From Nitrospina sp. (GTDB lineage: Bacteria > Nitrospinota > Nitrospinia > Nitrospinales > VA-1), in assembly GCA_018647025.1 (NCBI GenBank), contig JABGTQ010000157.1, forward strand, positions 1 through 7,556: DNA of 7,556 bases, in the 5' to 3' direction. Positions 6,153-7,556 of this stretch are shown one piece after another; positions within the stretch are counted from its first letter, which is position 1, and the number at the start of each line of letters is the position of its first letter. Made by a program: the position numbers and the translations under genes. The notes under the pieces are model-generated. The model did no database searches and was not told the origin of the DNA. It saw only the letters and a list, made by a program, of their open reading frames with translations.

Positions 6153-6255
6153 AATATCATATTGGTAATCCAGTAAAGAGAAAGTATTAAGTAAGTCAAA
6201 TCCAAACTTATACTTATCTGACGGGTTATCTAATTAAAAAGAGCAATATGATATT
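6153..6255. repeat. Paired palindromic sites AATATNATATT
   Basis: AATATCATATTG (6153-6164) and its exact reverse complement CAATATGATATT (6244-6255) form a 12-bp perfect inverted repeat, 79 nt apart. Each copy is itself a palindrome, AATAT-N-ATATT, so the pair can also be read as two identical operator-like sites 92 bp centre to centre. They flank the middle of a divergent promoter region. Binding by a dimeric regulator is inference; the high AT content makes chance occurrence possible. Confidence 0.35.
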
Positions 6256-6325
6256 TAAAAAAAATTAATTATTCTATTTATATTTTTTACGTGGTAAATG
6301 TATGACTAAAGTATTTAAATTTTAA

Positions 6326-6348
6326 CTGGATTAATGTTATTAATCTAG
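6326..6348 (+). repeat. Hairpin/dyad just upstream of the SDR gene
   Basis: GATTAAT (6329-6335) and ATTAATC (6339-6345) are perfect reverse complements around a GTT loop; one G-U and two Watson-Crick pairs extend the stem to 10 bp. It ends 18 nt before the AAAGG ribosome-binding site. It is too AT-rich and lacks a T-run to be a terminator. It could be an operator or an mRNA leader hairpin. Confidence 0.35.
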
Positions 6349-6377
6349 AGTGGTAAGGAATTGAAAAAGGAAAAATA

Positions 6378-7259
6378 GTGTCTAAAGAAACCTATAAAGG
6401 TAACCTTTTTTGTTTTGGACTAGGGTTTACTGCTAAAACTTTGGCAAGAAGCTTAATATCTAAAAATTGGTTGGTTTCTGGGACGAGTCGCAATCTCAAT
6501 CTAAATGATACGTTAAAAAAAAATGGCGTTTCAGTTTACTTATACGACGGCAATCAAGTTGTACCTGAAATTACCGATGCAATTCAAAGTGCCACTCACA
6601 TTTTAATCTCTATTCCGCCTCAAAGTTCAGGTGACATAGTTCTTCAACAGTTTGGTGCTGATTTCTTGAATTGGGGTCATTTGAAATGGATTGGTTATAT
6701 TTCCTCCACTGGAGTTTACGGAGATACTAAGGGCGAGTGGGTTGATGAGACTTCTCCTCTAAAACCAGTTACTGCACGCGGTAGTCAACGATTAGTAATT
6801 GAGTCTTCCTGGCTTAAAATGCAGAAAAAATATGACTTGCCAGTTGTGGTTTTTCGTTGCGCAGGTATCTATGGATCAGGGCGTAATCTCTTGCGTTCAA
6901 TTAAGCAGGGTCGTGCTAGGAAAATAAAAAAACCAGGGCATGTGTTTTCTCGTATACACGTTGAAGATCTTGCACAGACCTTAGAAGCTTCTATGCAACG
7001 TCCACAACCAGGTGAAATCTACAATGTAAGTGATGACTGCCCTTCATGCCCTTCAGAGACTTTAGACTATGCATGCGGATTATTAAATATTGAACCTCCT
7101 GCTCCTGTTTCATACGAAAATGCTGAGCTTACTGATATGGCTCGTAGCTTTTATCAGGCTAATAAGAGAGTCTCAAATAAAAAAATAAAAAAAGAATTAC
7201 ATATTAAACTTCAGTATCCAGACTACCGTGTGGGATTGAGTACTTTAATTCAGGAATAG
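6378..7259 (+). CDS. SDR-family NAD(P)-dependent epimerase-like protein
   Basis: The 293-residue protein has an extended SDR/epimerase fold (COG0451-like). The N-terminal strand and nucleotide loop reads LFCFGLGFTAKTLARSL (residues 10-26), giving G-x-G-x-x-A. Later landmarks are ILISIPP (75-81), YISSTGVYGDTKGEWVDE (107-124), VVVFRCAGIYGSGRN (156-170), RIHVEDLA (192-199) and EIYNVSDD (213-220). These fit a small branch of cytoplasmic SDR-like proteins that I recall mainly from alphaproteobacteria and whose substrate is not known. The usual catalytic Tyr-x-x-x-Lys is not present where expected; the segment reads T-A-R-G-S-Q-R (132-138). The GTG start has AAAGG (6366-6370) at 7 nt. It is divergent from thiD and convergent with the protease gene; no shared pathway is evident. 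Confidence 0.85.
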   Translation: MSKETYKGNLFCFGLGFTAKTLARSLISKNWLVSGTSRNLNLNDTLKKNGVSVYLYDGNQVVPEITDAIQSATHILISIPPQSSGDIVLQQFGADFLNWGHLKWIGYISSTGVYGDTKGEWVDETSPLKPVTARGSQRLVIESSWLKMQKKYDLPVVVFRCAGIYGSGRNLLRSIKQGRARKIKKPGHVFSRIHVEDLAQTLEASMQRPQPGEIYNVSDDCPSCPSETLDYACGLLNIEPPAPVSYENAELTDMARSFYQANKRVSNKKIKKELHIKLQYPDYRVGLSTLIQE

Positions 7260-7287
7260 TATTATTTTCATTTCTTTAAAGAAAAAA

Positions 7288-7556
7288 CTAGTAAGCCTCT
7301 ATTAAAACTATATTTTTTCTTGTGGTTTCTAAAAACGATTCTTTAGGGAGTTTTTGTGTAACTTGATGTTTATCTTTTAGCTTAAGTTTATCGATTACGC
7401 TAATAATGGTTGATGCTGGAATTGCGTAATTGTAATTTTGTGTTTTTTCGAATTCATAAAAACTAGCTGCATGTGTTCTATGGAGAATCATTCCCACAAG
7501 GTCATTATTTGAATTAAATAGTGGACCCCCACTATTAATTAAATTTAAGGGCATAG
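7288..7556 (-). CDS. Trypsin-like (HtrA-type) serine protease, C-terminal part
   Basis: The frame is open to the right edge, so the gene begins outside the window and only about 89 C-terminal codons are seen, ending in TAG at 7288-7290. The peptide LNLINSGGPLFNSNNDLVGM matches the active-site region of the trypsin-like domain of HtrA/Deg proteases (consensus inPGNSGGPL..G.liGi), with the Ser of N-S-G-G-P as nucleophile. The later YNYAIPASTIISVIDKL matches the closing strand and helix of that domain. About 25 residues follow and no PDZ domain is present. The Gly that normally precedes Asn-Ser is Ile here. His and Asp of the triad would lie in the missing part. The Met at 7554 is internal, not a likely start. 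Confidence 0.8.
   Translation of the reverse strand, partial: MPLNLINSGGPLFNSNNDLVGMILHRTHAASFYEFEKTQNYNYAIPASTIISVIDKLKLKDKHQVTQKLPKESFLETTRKNIVLIEAY

Larger units (their letters stand above)
6112..6377. promoter_or_regulatory. Divergent intergenic region with several dyads
   Basis: This 266-nt AT-rich gap separates thiD (leftward) from the SDR gene (rightward) and must hold promoters for both. Two copies of the dyad AATAT-N-ATATT occur, at 6153-6163 and 6245-6255. Further dyads are TTTAC-GTG-GTAAA (6286-6298) and GATTAAT-GTT-ATTAATC (6329-6345). Weak promoter guesses: for thiD, -10 TATGAT on the - strand (6156-6161) with no good -35; for the SDR, TTAAAA (6255-6260) with TATATT (6279-6284), spacer 18. 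Both guesses overlap the repeated dyads. I see no TPP riboswitch upstream of thiD. The region ends with AAAGG (6366-6370), the SDR Shine-Dalgarno. Confidence 0.4.

Noticed and set aside
7271..7284. TTTCTTTAAAGAAA palindrome between the SDR and protease genes as bidirectional terminator
   Set aside because: No GC core and little room for a loop; AT-rich palindromes of this kind are expected by chance.

Overview
This is an AT-rich bacterial window with two parts. The left part (about 1-2790) is a conserved translation operon on the + strand: the end of rpsP (S16), khpA (KH-domain RNA chaperone), rimM (16S maturation factor), trmD (tRNA m1G37 methyltransferase), a second SPOUT-type RNA methyltransferase of the Methyltrn_RNA_4/DUF2168 kind, and rplS (L19). 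Genes are tightly packed or overlapping (rimM/trmD share 20 nt) and the block closes with a long, near-perfect intrinsic terminator. The order rpsP-khpA-rimM-trmD-(SPOUT)-rplS is one I associate with deltaproteobacteria-type lineages (Desulfobacterota, SAR324 and relatives). With the low GC, an uncultivated marine bacterium of that kind is plausible. This is inference; no rRNA or other decisive marker is present.

The right part (about 2790-7556) is a looser accessory stretch. A 420-nt gene-poor region with a nested inverted repeat leads to a Tat-exported intradiol ring-cleavage dioxygenase (+). Next is a 196-residue protein of no family I recognise (+). Convergent to these is a two-gene thiamin-salvage operon on the - strand, thiD followed by tenA. 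A divergent intergenic region with several dyad-symmetric sites separates thiD from a + strand NAD(P)-binding SDR/epimerase-like protein. At the right edge, on the - strand, is the C-terminal part of a trypsin-like (HtrA-type) serine protease that runs off the window.

Functionally, the left operon couples ribosomal proteins with ribosome maturation and tRNA modification. ThiD and TenA would together recycle the pyrimidine half of thiamin: TenA releases HMP from degraded or intact thiamin and ThiD phosphorylates it to HMP-PP. The dioxygenase, the orphan protein, the SDR and the protease show no evident shared pathway.

I found no mobile element, CRISPR array, tRNA, rRNA or convincing riboswitch. 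I see no clear undescribed system. The best leads are the structured element at 2931-3019, the repeated dyads at 6153-6255, the orphan protein at 3968-4558, and the exported solitary dioxygenase.
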